Source of the DNA: Crocinitomicaceae bacterium
GTDB lineage: Bacteria > Bacteroidota > Bacteroidia > Flavobacteriales_D > Crocinitomicaceae
Length of the DNA: 40,169 bases
Direction of reading: 5' to 3'
Assembly (NCBI GenBank): GCA_023957475.1
Contig: JAMLHA010000021.1
Location: 1 to 40,169 of the forward strand
This document shows, piece by piece, positions 6,998 to 14,338 of this stretch (positions are counted from its first letter, which is position 1; each line of letters begins with the position of its first letter). The notes below the pieces were generated by a model. That model saw only the letters and a list, made by a program, of their open reading frames with translations. It was not told the DNA's origin and made no database searches. The position numbers and the translations under genes are program-made.

Positions 6998-7966
6998 TTA
7001 GAATGATGGACAAGAAATTGTTCTAAATTGAGGTATTTTCTTTTTACAATTCAAGTTCAATCCTAACGAAACTTCGTGTGAACCGCCTGAAACACCATTA
7101 TTTAATTTAGATACCGTTACGTCGTAACTATACCCAATTCTAAACATTCCTGTATTGATACCAATTGTTGTGATGAACGCATCGCTTGTACGGTACCATA
7201 CACCCGCTGTAAAGATGCTGTATTTTACATACAAACCAATGTTCAACTCTTGGAATCCTCTTTGGTACTGATAAATAACATTTGGCATCAACGATGCTGC
7301 ATTGGAGTATTTTGATTTTGCTCCTAACTTAATGTCCGCTCCAGCATGCGCTGTATAACGAATCGGTAGTGGACTTTTTCCTACAATCATTGATTCGTTT
7401 GGCATATTTAAGTGGTGAGCCGCAACACCAAAAAAGAATACATCCGAGTAACCAACGATACCTGCTGATGCATCAAAAAATCCTTTTGAGCCACCACGTG
7501 GAACGTCGCCAGTTTGATAAATAAATCCTTTACGTGGGTCGATCATATCTCCAAATGTCAATTTATCCCAATTTAAAAATTTCTGATACCACGCTGCTCT
7601 TGCGCCGAATAATAAGGAGAACTTTCTGCTTACATTTAAATGGTAAGAATAAATCAACCCCAACATAGACGTTTGAATCGTTGCTTGACCTGTCATGTCA
7701 TGTGTAGCTAAAACACCAATACCTCCTGCAATTGTTTTAAAATATTGATCATAAGCCAAGGCATAAGTAACATAATTACCAGATAAACTTGGCCATTGAT
7801 TTCTATAGTTAGCTGCAATACGAGCACACCCATGAGTACCGGCAAAAGCTGGATTCAAATAGATTGGGTTGGAATAAAACTGTGTAAACGATGGATCTTG
7901 TGAGTACGATTCAGTCGTACAAAGCAACAAAGCAAAAAACACCCAGAAAATCTTTTTCATTACCAT
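6998..7966 (-). CDS. PorP/SprF family type IX secretion system membrane protein (322 aa)
   Basis: Outer-membrane beta-barrel protein of the PorP/SprF family, whose members bind the inner face of the outer membrane and partner with type IX secretion substrates or gliding adhesins. A signal peptide (KKIFWVFFALLLCTTESYSQ) precedes the hallmark DPSFTQFYSNPIYLNPAFAG. Later blocks include NYRNQWPSL, YSYHLNVSRKFSLLFG and GINTGMFRIGYSYD, typical of barrel strands. Many genomes carry several paralogues, often beside a large T9SS-exported partner; no such partner is here, so this is a stand-alone copy. Translation may start at 7966 (MVMKK) or 7960 (MKK). A near-match -7 box, TAacTTTa, lies at 7978-7985. 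I see no terminator before yaaA. Confidence 0.93.
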   Translation of the reverse strand: MVMKKIFWVFFALLLCTTESYSQDPSFTQFYSNPIYLNPAFAGTHGCARIAANYRNQWPSLSGNYVTYALAYDQYFKTIAGGIGVLATHDMTGQATIQTSMLGLIYSYHLNVSRKFSLLFGARAAWYQKFLNWDKLTFGDMIDPRKGFIYQTGDVPRGGSKGFFDASAGIVGYSDVFFFGVAAHHLNMPNESMIVGKSPLPIRYTAHAGADIKLGAKSKYSNAASLMPNVIYQYQRGFQELNIGLYVKYSIFTAGVWYRTSDAFITTIGINTGMFRIGYSYDVTVSKLNNGVSGGSHEVSLGLNLNCKKKIPQFRTISCPSF

Positions 7967-8194
7967 TCTGTTTTTTGTAAAGTTACGATTTTATTTATTA
8001 AATCGTTTCAAAATAGGTCATCCTTTTTGTGTTAAATAATTAAAATGGGGTTCCCAATTATCAAATCGCAGTTCTCAATGAATATTTAACAATGTTTGTT
8101 TTTATTATTTTTCTGTAAAAATTTAACATCCCTCTTTCGTTTTTTAAAACAAATGAATAGTCGCTAATATACCACTTGTGTTTTTTAAACGGGA

Positions 8195-8306
8195 TTTCTC
8201 CAAACAAGTTTGTCGAAATGACTTCATTCTAGTGAGGTTATTATCGAGCTATGCGCGAAATCACTTATTGCGATTTGTCATTTCGACACGTGAAACGTGG
8301 AGAAAA
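8195..8306. repeat. Composite inverted repeat with nested hairpins, 112 bp
   Basis: Outer arms share TTTCTCCA and GTCGAAATGAC (8195-8222 against 8277-8306). Each arm also contains its own small hairpin of different sequence: CAAAC-AA-GTTTG-type at 8201-8212 and CACGT-GAA-ACGTG at 8287-8299. The central 54 bp is unrelated. The structure resembles miniature palindromic intergenic repeats that recur in Bacteroidota genomes; only one copy is in this window. Confidence 0.65.
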
Positions 8307-8418
8307 CTTTATTTTTACCATTTTTAAAGTTAAGAGTGGTATGTTTGTGGATACTCAAATAAAACAAACTACTTTTTTCTATAACAAAAATTAATTTGTT
8401 AAAAAATAAATCACTTTT

Positions 8419-8435
8419 TTGACTTAATGAATCAA
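8419..8435. promoter_or_regulatory. Imperfect palindrome upstream of the acyl-CoA ligase gene
   Basis: TTGACTTAATGAATCAA has arms TTGA/TCAA with a further T/A pair, centred at 8427, 52 bp before the start codon. A near-match -7 box, TAaaTTcG, follows at 8445-8452. The position suits a regulator of fatty-acid activation; this is inference only. Confidence 0.3.
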
Positions 8436-8478
8436 TATAATATGTAAATTCGTCTGATATCATTAAAAACTATTAATT

Positions 8479-10242
8479 ATGTTACCATTAAGACTGTTTG
8501 ATTTAGCATACAATCAACTCGCACAATTTCCAAATGAAAAAATGTTTGTTACCAAGATAAATGGTAATTGGGAAGCTGTTTCCACACAAGAATTTATTTC
8601 ACAAGCACTTTTAGCCTCCAGAGGATTAATTGCTTTAGGTGTTAAAGAAGGAGATCGAGTAGCAGTCGTATCATCAAATAGAGTAGAGTGGAACATAATG
8701 GACATTGCATTGCAACAAATTGGTGCGATAATGGTTCCGATTTATCCGAACATTTCAGAAAGTGATTATAAGTTCATCTTTAATAACGCGGGTATCAATT
8801 TTTGTTTTGTTGGAAACGAAGAACTTTATATCAAAATATCAAACATTAAAGAAGCGGTGCCTTCACTTGTTAAAACATTTACATTTGATGTTGTTCAAGG
8901 TGCTCCCAATTGGAAAGAAGTTTTGGATTTATCCAGTCAAACACCTGAAGAAGAAGTAAAGAAAATAAGTGAGCGCATTAAAAACGAAGACCTTGTGACT
9001 ATTATATATACTTCTGGCACAACAGGAAATCCAAAAGGAGTTATGCTAACTCATAACAATATTTTATCCAATGTGTTGGCGTGTGAATCGCGCATTCCAG
9101 CTGATGAATATTCAAGAGTATTAACGTTTTTGCCTGTTTGTCACGTGTATGAGCGTATGTTGCACTACTTATATATTAAGTTGGGAACATCTATTTATTT
9201 TGCTGAATCACTGGATACTATTGGCGATAATATTCGTGAGGTGAAACCACATGTGTTTACCGCTGTACCACGTTTGTTGGAGAAAGTATTTGATAAAATC
9301 ATGGCAAAAGGAGAGGAGTTAACAGGGATTAAACGTAAATTATTCTTCTGGGCTGTTGCTTTGGGTGAAGAATACGATGTGAAAGGAAAATCTGCTTGGT
9401 ACCACTTTAAATTAAGTATTGCAAGGAAATTAATCTTTTCAAAATGGCAAGAAGCACTTGGTGGAGAAGTAAAAGCAATAGCTTCGGGAAGTGCTGCTTT
9501 GCAACCACGTTTAGCTCGCATCTTCCTTGCGGCGGGTGTTAATGTTTTGGAAGGTTACGGGTTGACCGAAACTTCTCCTGTTATTTCTGTTAACTGTTTG
9601 ATCAATGGTATTCGCATTGGAACTGTTGGGCCACTTATTGATGGTGTAGAAGTGAAAATTGCTGAAGATGGTGAGATTTTGGTAAAAGGACCAAATGTCA
9701 TGAAAGGATACTACAACAATCCTGAGGCAACTGCTGAAACAATTGATGCAGCTGGTTGGTTGCACACAGGTGATATTGGCGAATTTGTGGAAGGAAAATT
9801 CTTAAAAATCACAGACCGTAAAAAAGAAATCTTTAAAACATCTGGAGGTAAATACATCACTCCACAATACATGGAGAATGTATTTAAAGAATCACGATTC
9901 ATCGAGCAAGTGATGGTGGTTGGTGAAGGTCAAAAATTCCCAGCAGCTTTAATTGTTCCAAGCTATGGTTTTATCAAAGATTGGGCTGAACGAAAAGGTA
10001 TTGATCTTAAAAACGCCTCAAATCAAGAATTAATAGAAAACAAGGATGTGATTGCTCGAATTGGTCAAGAAGTCAATGAAATGAATAAACGTTTCGGACA
10101 TTGGGAGCAAATCAAGAAATTTGAATTATTACCTATCGAATTTAGCATTGAAGGAGGAGAATTAACGCCAACACTGAAGTTTAAACGTAAAAAAATCCTT
10201 GAAAAGTATAGCACTTTAATGAGTAGGATTTATAATGATTAA
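8479..10242 (+). CDS. Long-chain fatty acid--CoA ligase (AMP-forming, 587 aa)
   Basis: Adenylate-forming enzyme that activates fatty acids to acyl-CoA in two steps via an acyl-AMP. Visible motifs are the P-loop IIYTSGTTGNPKGVMLTHNN near residue 178, LPVCHVYERM, the acyl-binding EGYGLTETSPVIS near 362, WLHTGDIGEF near 428 and ITDRKKEIFKTSGGKYITPQ near 444, with the hinge and catalytic lysine region at the end. Length and motifs fit the FAA1/FadD long-chain group found across Bacteroidota. It stands alone between the PorP gene and the IS-split gene. I see no strong terminator after it. Confidence 0.93.
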   Translation: MLPLRLFDLAYNQLAQFPNEKMFVTKINGNWEAVSTQEFISQALLASRGLIALGVKEGDRVAVVSSNRVEWNIMDIALQQIGAIMVPIYPNISESDYKFIFNNAGINFCFVGNEELYIKISNIKEAVPSLVKTFTFDVVQGAPNWKEVLDLSSQTPEEEVKKISERIKNEDLVTIIYTSGTTGNPKGVMLTHNNILSNVLACESRIPADEYSRVLTFLPVCHVYERMLHYLYIKLGTSIYFAESLDTIGDNIREVKPHVFTAVPRLLEKVFDKIMAKGEELTGIKRKLFFWAVALGEEYDVKGKSAWYHFKLSIARKLIFSKWQEALGGEVKAIASGSAALQPRLARIFLAAGVNVLEGYGLTETSPVISVNCLINGIRIGTVGPLIDGVEVKIAEDGEILVKGPNVMKGYYNNPEATAETIDAAGWLHTGDIGEFVEGKFLKITDRKKEIFKTSGGKYITPQYMENVFKESRFIEQVMVVGEGQKFPAALIVPSYGFIKDWAERKGIDLKNASNQELIENKDVIARIGQEVNEMNKRFGHWEQIKKFELLPIEFSIEGGELTPTLKFKRKKILEKYSTLMSRIYND

Positions 10243-10411
10243 TGATCTGATAAATAAATCTATTTAGAATTAGCAAAAAAAATTAAACGTTTGATTATTA
10301 GTTAGTTACAATGTGTTTAAGGTTGCGTTTTTATGGCTTTACGATTTTGGAGGAAACTAAAAAAAATTAGTAATATTCTTATGATAACAACGCTAATAAA
10401 CACATTGACAG

Positions 10412-10419
10412 TAATATTA
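10412..10419. repeat. Target-site duplication TAATATTA, left copy
   Basis: Identical to 11443-11450 across the IS. The 8-mer is palindromic, so the inverted repeat appears to extend to 29 bp until the duplication is recognised. Confidence 0.85.
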
Positions 10420-11442
10420 ACCCGTTTAGTGGATTAAATTACCCAGCCAAAGCATGCTTAATGTGATTTAATGGTTTTTGATTTTTATGATTAATATATT
10501 GCAAAACTGTTACCGCTGTCATTTTAGATATTATTCTCGTTGTCAGCCCTGTAAATGATTTAGCGTAATTTCTTTTCATTAATAAATGGTCTGTGAGTTG
10601 CGAAAATGTTGTCTCAATTCTTTTTCTATTGTATTTAAAAATAGGTGCATACTCTTCAAAATCTTTTTGGTTACTTCTTTTTGGAGTTTGTAAATCAATT
10701 TTGGCATAGTTGAACAAATCAATTTGTTGAGAAGAACTTAAATACCCTCTATCTCCTAAAAGAAGACAATTATTTAATCCGGAATATTTTACATCTGTTA
10801 AGTATTTTAAATCATGAACACTGGCTTTAGATAAATTCATAGAAGAGTAAACACCTCGAACTGAAATAACTAAATGAAGTTTATATCCAATAAAGTATTG
10901 TTTATTAACCGCAGAATATCCCTTGTCTGGTGCTGTTTCAAAGTTTTCCTGACAAATCTTCAATCTATTTTCACGACTATTCTTACAAATAGGAATAGGC
11001 ATTGAATCAACTATATAGGCATTTTCACCTTCATTTAGAATCGAAGATAATGCAGTGTTAACTTTTTGAATATATCCATTTAGGTATTTTCTCCTATAAT
11101 TATAACGCGTTATATGAATCAAGTTTGGAAACTCTTGTGAATAATCAGTTTTTAACTTTGACCAAAAGAAATTTTCACTGTCAATCCCTAAAGCTTCTTG
11201 ACAAATCGAAAGAGTAATTATTTCAATATCAGTCATTTTTGGTTTATGACGGTAAACCTTAATGTTACCATCAAATAAACAACTTGACAGGACGGAGTTG
11301 CTTATTTCATAAATTTTGTCGAAATTTGTCTTTAAGTCATGCATAATTTAAAAAGTTAAGAATGTTTTAAATTACTGAATTTCAGTTTAATGCATGGCTT
11401 TTTTACTTTTTAGTTATCAACAATTTAATCCACTAAACGGGT
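10420..11442 (-). mobile_element. Complete IS982-family insertion sequence, 1,023 bp
   Basis: Perfect 21-bp terminal inverted repeats begin ACCCGTTTAGTGGATTAAAT at 10420 (plus strand) and at 11442 (minus strand). They are flanked by the direct repeat TAATATTA (10412-10419 and 11443-11450), an 8-bp target duplication that is also its own reverse complement. One transposase gene fills the element, and its stop codon lies within the left inverted repeat. The end of a second copy is at 40153-40169. Confidence 0.93.
10439..11344 (-). CDS. IS982-family transposase (301 aa)
   Basis: DDE transposase that moves the surrounding IS. The acidic residues are visible: D113 in YIVDSMPIPIC, D198 in LLLGDRGYLSS and E244 in RKRIETTFSQL, with the K/R spacing typical of the IS982 group. 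Length (about 270-315 aa) and the single uninterrupted frame fit the family, and nothing suggests inactivation. The stop codon overlaps the terminal inverted repeat. A palindrome ACTGAA-T-TTCAGT (11374-11386) and a near-match TAacTTTt box lie between its start and the right end, probably part of its promoter. Confidence 0.93.
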   Translation of the reverse strand: MHDLKTNFDKIYEISNSVLSSCLFDGNIKVYRHKPKMTDIEIITLSICQEALGIDSENFFWSKLKTDYSQEFPNLIHITRYNYRRKYLNGYIQKVNTALSSILNEGENAYIVDSMPIPICKNSRENRLKICQENFETAPDKGYSAVNKQYFIGYKLHLVISVRGVYSSMNLSKASVHDLKYLTDVKYSGLNNCLLLGDRGYLSSSQQIDLFNYAKIDLQTPKRSNQKDFEEYAPIFKYNRKRIETTFSQLTDHLLMKRNYAKSFTGLTTRIISKMTAVTVLQYINHKNQKPLNHIKHALAG

Positions 11443-12107
11443 TAATATTAATTAGTTTGACTTTTCCAGTATTTGGACAAACTGACACAGTTTTTATTGA
11501 AAAAGATAGTTTGTATGGAACTGCACAATCAATCTTTTTTGACAATAATCCGGACAGTAAATTCTATGACAAAATAAATTATTGGAGTTTTCTAACTTTT
11601 GACAATGAAAGTTATAAATATTCTATTGACTTTCTGAAAGAATATAAATTAACATTAACTAAAGAGACACCTATAATTCCTCAAACAAAGTGGGTAACAT
11701 TAAAACAATACAAAGGTGCGTTTTATGTCTATAAACCTTCTGATTTTCTATTTCATTATAGAATTTCTATTAACGACACGACTTTTATAGATTGGATGGA
11801 CGAAGGACCTGAAGCAAATAAAATTATTACCCAAAAGAAAATTGACAAAAATACATTCGAGTTTCAATTAACAGGTGTTACTAAAAAAGACAGAAAACTT
11901 ACGATTCACATCATTGACAGCAAAAAAGGAATTGCTGTTTTTGAAGAAGTAAATGACAATGAATACGAACATTATTATTACTTAATGATTGCCTCAGAAA
12001 AAATAAGAACAGCTCCGCTAATTGTAAATAATTCTATTTTTCAAAAACAATTTGAATTGGAATTTGATAAGCCAAATTATAGTGAATTATTAAAAAGAAA
12101 AAATTAA
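11394..12107 (+). CDS. 3' part of the split gene, readable from an ATG inside the IS (237 aa)
   Basis: An in-frame ATG at 11394, within the IS, reads out through the terminal repeat (MAFLLFSYQQFNPLNG) and joins the original frame at 11451. The IS-derived start and the surviving half signal peptide LILISLTFPVFGQ together form a new hydrophobic N-terminus, so export is conceivable. Whether it is transcribed is unknown; no good TAnnTTTG box points outward here. The mature part has charged, Tyr-rich stretches (KWVTLKQYKGAFYVYKP, EVNDNEYEHYYYL) and no family I recognise. Confidence 0.5.
   Translation: MAFLLFSYQQFNPLNGLILISLTFPVFGQTDTVFIEKDSLYGTAQSIFFDNNPDSKFYDKINYWSFLTFDNESYKYSIDFLKEYKLTLTKETPIIPQTKWVTLKQYKGAFYVYKPSDFLFHYRISINDTTFIDWMDEGPEANKIITQKKIDKNTFEFQLTGVTKKDRKLTIHIIDSKKGIAVFEEVNDNEYEHYYYLMIASEKIRTAPLIVNNSIFQKQFELEFDKPNYSELLKRKN
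11443..11450. repeat. Target-site duplication TAATATTA, right copy
   Basis: Right-hand partner of 10412-10419. Removing it together with the IS restores the reading frame of the interrupted gene. Confidence 0.85.
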
Positions 12108-12165
12108 CGAAAAAGGCTTCTGATCCGAACGCCTAAATCTTTATTTGACATAAATAGAGTAAAAA

Positions 12166-12927
12166 ATGAATAAGTTTTTTTTAATCATACTAGCTTTGAT
12201 AGTTTTGTCTTGTGAAAATAAAACACAAAATTCAAATTCAATAATTTCTATAGTTACAGACACTCTAAAAGTTGAAGAATCTAAAAATCTAAATAAAATT
12301 CATCCTATTAATAATATTCCGATTAACTACATTAAAAACAAAGACATACTTGATGTTATCCTTCTATTACCTGATAGTGTTTTTCAAAGTTGGGGATGGA
12401 AGTTAAATGACAGAATGAAATGGTATAACGAAATAAAAGAAAACAACTTCTATATTGATGATGACCCTAATTATTTTAATCAAATATATTTTGAACCAAA
12501 CAAAGCAGGTTTTACAATTATAGATGGTTTTTGGTCAATTAATATATACAAAACATTTGAAAATTCGTACATTGTAATAACTGATGATGTTGTCGGAGAT
12601 GGGCATTTTTTAAATTTTTATGAAGTAAAATCTAATAAAATAAAAAAATATTTAGATGAAAAAACTATCTTTTCTGATTTCATTGAACTTCTAAAGAAAA
12701 AAGGGAATTTTGAAAGTTGTGAAGATAAATTTAAAGATATGACCAATCCAATATTTCAGTTTGACTTTTCAAATAAAAACAAAGTTGAAATTGAAAGTTC
12801 TTGGTATTTAATAAAAGATGATTACAAAGACTGTTTAATTGGGAATGCAATAATTTATAACTTTAATCCAAAAGCGAAGAAATTTGAAATCGAAAAAATA
12901 TATTGGAAACCTAAGAACGTAGAGTAA
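12166..12927 (+). CDS. Putative lipoprotein of unknown function (253 aa)
   Basis: The N-terminus MNKFFLIILALIVLSCENK is a lipoprotein signal peptide with the lipobox VLSC, so the mature protein should be lipid-anchored at Cys16. The remainder is hydrophilic, rich in Asn, Lys, Asp and Trp (SWGWKLNDRMKWYNEIKENN, IDGFWSINIYKTF). I do not recognise a domain. It is very AT-rich, follows the IS-split gene by 58 bp and precedes a clear terminator. A half-match -7 box, TTtaTTTG, is near 12140-12147, so it may be separately transcribed or belong to one unit with the split gene. Confidence 0.7.
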   Translation: MNKFFLIILALIVLSCENKTQNSNSIISIVTDTLKVEESKNLNKIHPINNIPINYIKNKDILDVILLLPDSVFQSWGWKLNDRMKWYNEIKENNFYIDDDPNYFNQIYFEPNKAGFTIIDGFWSINIYKTFENSYIVITDDVVGDGHFLNFYEVKSNKIKKYLDEKTIFSDFIELLKKKGNFESCEDKFKDMTNPIFQFDFSNKNKVEIESSWYLIKDDYKDCLIGNAIIYNFNPKAKKFEIEKIYWKPKNVE

Positions 12928-13027
12928 ACACGTCAATTTAGTTTTTTGTTTAATTTCTATATTGATTATTCATTCTGGAAGCTACTACTTTTATAAATTT
13001 TTAATCATTCATTATTCAAAACAATGA

Positions 13028-13058
13028 AAGGATGAGCATTTGTGTTCATCCTTTTTTT
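13028..13058 (+). terminator. Intrinsic terminator after the lipoprotein gene
   Basis: AAGGATGA (13028-13035) pairs with TCATCCTT (13046-13053) around a 10-nt loop, followed by a run of T. Confidence 0.85.
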
Positions 13059-13132
13059 ATTAATCAACATTTTTTTCAACATAAAATGTAACATTTGTTG
13101 ATAACTCTCGTATTAAATGTTAACAACAACAA

Positions 13133-14143
13133 ATGACTATGAAAAGAATCGTTTTAATACCAAGTTTATTGCTTGCTTTTGCGTTTCAAGTAAATGCTGC
13201 TAAAACCTACACGAAACAAGAGTATGTTGAAATGTGGAATAGAACAGCAATGGAGGATATGATGGTTTATAAAATTCCAGCCAGCATCACACTTGCGCAA
13301 GGGATTTTGGAATCTGGAAATGGAAATTCTGATTTAGCACGATTGGCAAATAATCATTTTGGAATAAAATGTCACAACTGGACAGGAGAAAAAATGTACA
13401 AAGATGACGATCAAAAAAATGATTGCTTTAGAAAATATGCCGCAGCTGAATTATCTTTTAAAGATCATAGTGAGTTTTTAACCAACTCAAAGCGTTATGC
13501 AGCACTATTTACATTGGATATTGCCGATTATAAATCTTGGGCAAAGGGATTGAAGGCAGCAGGGTATGCAACAAATCCAAAATATCCGACATTGTTAATT
13601 GATATTATAGAGGATTTACAGCTGTATAAATTTGATGAATTGGCTTTAAACAATCCAAGAAAAAAATTCAATGCATTGGAAAAACAAGTAGTAAAAAACA
13701 CACCAGAAACACATGAAAAGGCAACAAGCCATGCATCAAAGAAAAAAGTAGTGCAATCAAAACCAGTTAAACAACAAGAAGTAGAAGTTGTTTTTGGCGG
13801 TACAAGACAAACTTTTTTACATACAAATAAGGTGAAATACATTGTTGCACAAAAAGGAGATACTTATTATAAGTTGGCACAAGAGTTTTGCATGACCTTG
13901 AGTCAAATAGAAAATTACAACGATGTAAAAAATGGAAATACATCTATAAAAGAAGGAGATATTATTAATATTCATCCAAAGCTATCAAAAAGCAAAGAAG
14001 AATTTAAAACATACAACGGTGATTACACCATTTTACAAATTTCTCAGTTGGAAGGAGTGAAAGTAAAAAGCTTGATGAAAATCAATGGGTTGACATCGCC
14101 AAAAGACATTGTCAAAAGCGGACAAAAAGTAGCTCTCAGATAG
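13133..14143 (+). CDS. Secreted glucosaminidase with C-terminal LysM region (336 aa)
   Basis: Exported peptidoglycan hydrolase. A signal peptide (MKRIVLIPSLLLAFAFQVNA) precedes a FlgJ-type mannosyl-glycoprotein endo-beta-N-acetylglucosaminidase domain at about residues 28-165: the catalytic-glutamate block ASITLAQGILESGNGNSDLA, NNHFGIKC, FRKYAAAELSFKDHSEFL and GLKAAGYATNPKYPTLL. A Lys/Gln-rich linker follows, then one clear LysM (YIVAQKGDTYYKLAQEF..., about 232-275) and a second weaker LysM-like stretch to the end (YTILQISQLEGVKVKSLMKING). Such enzymes trim the cell wall during growth or division. The start may be 13133 (MTMKR) or 13139 (MKR). It is flanked by terminators on both sides and so is probably a single-gene unit. 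Confidence 0.92.
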   Translation: MTMKRIVLIPSLLLAFAFQVNAAKTYTKQEYVEMWNRTAMEDMMVYKIPASITLAQGILESGNGNSDLARLANNHFGIKCHNWTGEKMYKDDDQKNDCFRKYAAAELSFKDHSEFLTNSKRYAALFTLDIADYKSWAKGLKAAGYATNPKYPTLLIDIIEDLQLYKFDELALNNPRKKFNALEKQVVKNTPETHEKATSHASKKKVVQSKPVKQQEVEVVFGGTRQTFLHTNKVKYIVAQKGDTYYKLAQEFCMTLSQIENYNDVKNGNTSIKEGDIINIHPKLSKSKEEFKTYNGDYTILQISQLEGVKVKSLMKINGLTSPKDIVKSGQKVALR

Positions 14144-14189
14144 CTATAAATTAAATAGATCTGAGTTTTTAGTTTGTTGTTGTTTGTAA

Positions 14190-14228
14190 AAAGGAAGGTT
14201 TTGCAAATCGTTAAATCTTCCTTTTTTT
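14190..14228 (+). terminator. Intrinsic terminator after the glucosaminidase gene
   Basis: AAAGGAAG (14190-14197) pairs with CTTCCTTT (14217-14224); T residues follow. The loop is long (19 nt). Confidence 0.75.
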
Positions 14229-14271
14229 TAAATAATAATGAAAAAAAATAAAATATTAAGAAATAACTATT

Positions 14272-14301
14272 GTAGAATTAAATATTCTACCTAAATTTAG
14301 G
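14272..14301. promoter_or_regulatory. Two adjacent palindromes upstream of gltA
   Basis: GTAGAAT-TAAAT-ATTCTAC (14272-14290) is immediately followed by the perfect 12-bp palindrome CCTAAATTTAGG (14290-14301). The second contains a near-match -7 box, TAaaTTTa. Both are 38-67 bp before the gltA start and are candidate operators. Confidence 0.45.
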
Positions 14302-14338
14302 GACAAAAATTTATTATCAACTTTTTAGATCAAACACA

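Larger units (their letters stand above)
7967..8478. other. 512-bp divergent spacer between porP/sprF-like and fadD-like genes
   Basis: No convincing gene is present. The spacer holds a degenerate -7 box for the PorP gene (7978-7985), a large composite inverted repeat (8195-8306), and the fadD-like promoter region with an imperfect palindrome at 8419-8435. Confidence 0.6.
10381..12107 (+). pseudogene. Secreted-protein gene split by the IS element (231 aa if restored)
   Basis: The 5' fragment 10381-10419 encodes MITTLINTLTVIL in 13 complete codons. The IS (10420-11442) follows, then an 8-bp target duplicate (11443-11450), and the gene resumes in frame at 11451 with ISLTFPVFGQTDTV. Removing the IS and one duplicate joins these into a normal signal peptide, MITTLINTLTVILISLTFPV plus FGQ, with cleavage likely after FGQ. 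The rest (to 12107) is a hydrophilic protein rich in Lys, Asp and Tyr that I do not recognise. It has no lipobox and no obvious C-terminal sorting domain. The next gene is a lipoprotein of similar composition, so both may belong to one accessory pair. The interruption is certain; loss of function is probable. Confidence 0.85.

Noticed and set aside
8278..8463. 61-aa open frame on the minus strand in the 512-bp spacer
   Set aside because: It overlaps the composite repeat, is of low complexity and has no recognisable domain or promoter.
10309..10407. Integron attC-like or regulatory long hairpin (CAATGTGTTTA with TAAACACATTG, plus AACAACGC)
   Set aside because: The 11-bp match is within chance for AT-rich DNA, the R'/R'' core boxes do not pair properly, no integrase is seen, and the right arm is coding sequence of the split gene.
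10412..11450. 29-bp terminal inverted repeats for the IS
   Set aside because: The outer 8 bp are a palindromic target duplicate (TAATATTA) and so mimic inverted-repeat sequence; the copy at 40153 is flanked by TAATACTA, which supports a 21-bp repeat starting at ACCCG.
11451..12107. Type IX sorting domain or recognised enzyme in the split gene product
   Set aside because: No conserved C-terminal sorting motif or catalytic signature could be seen; left as unknown.
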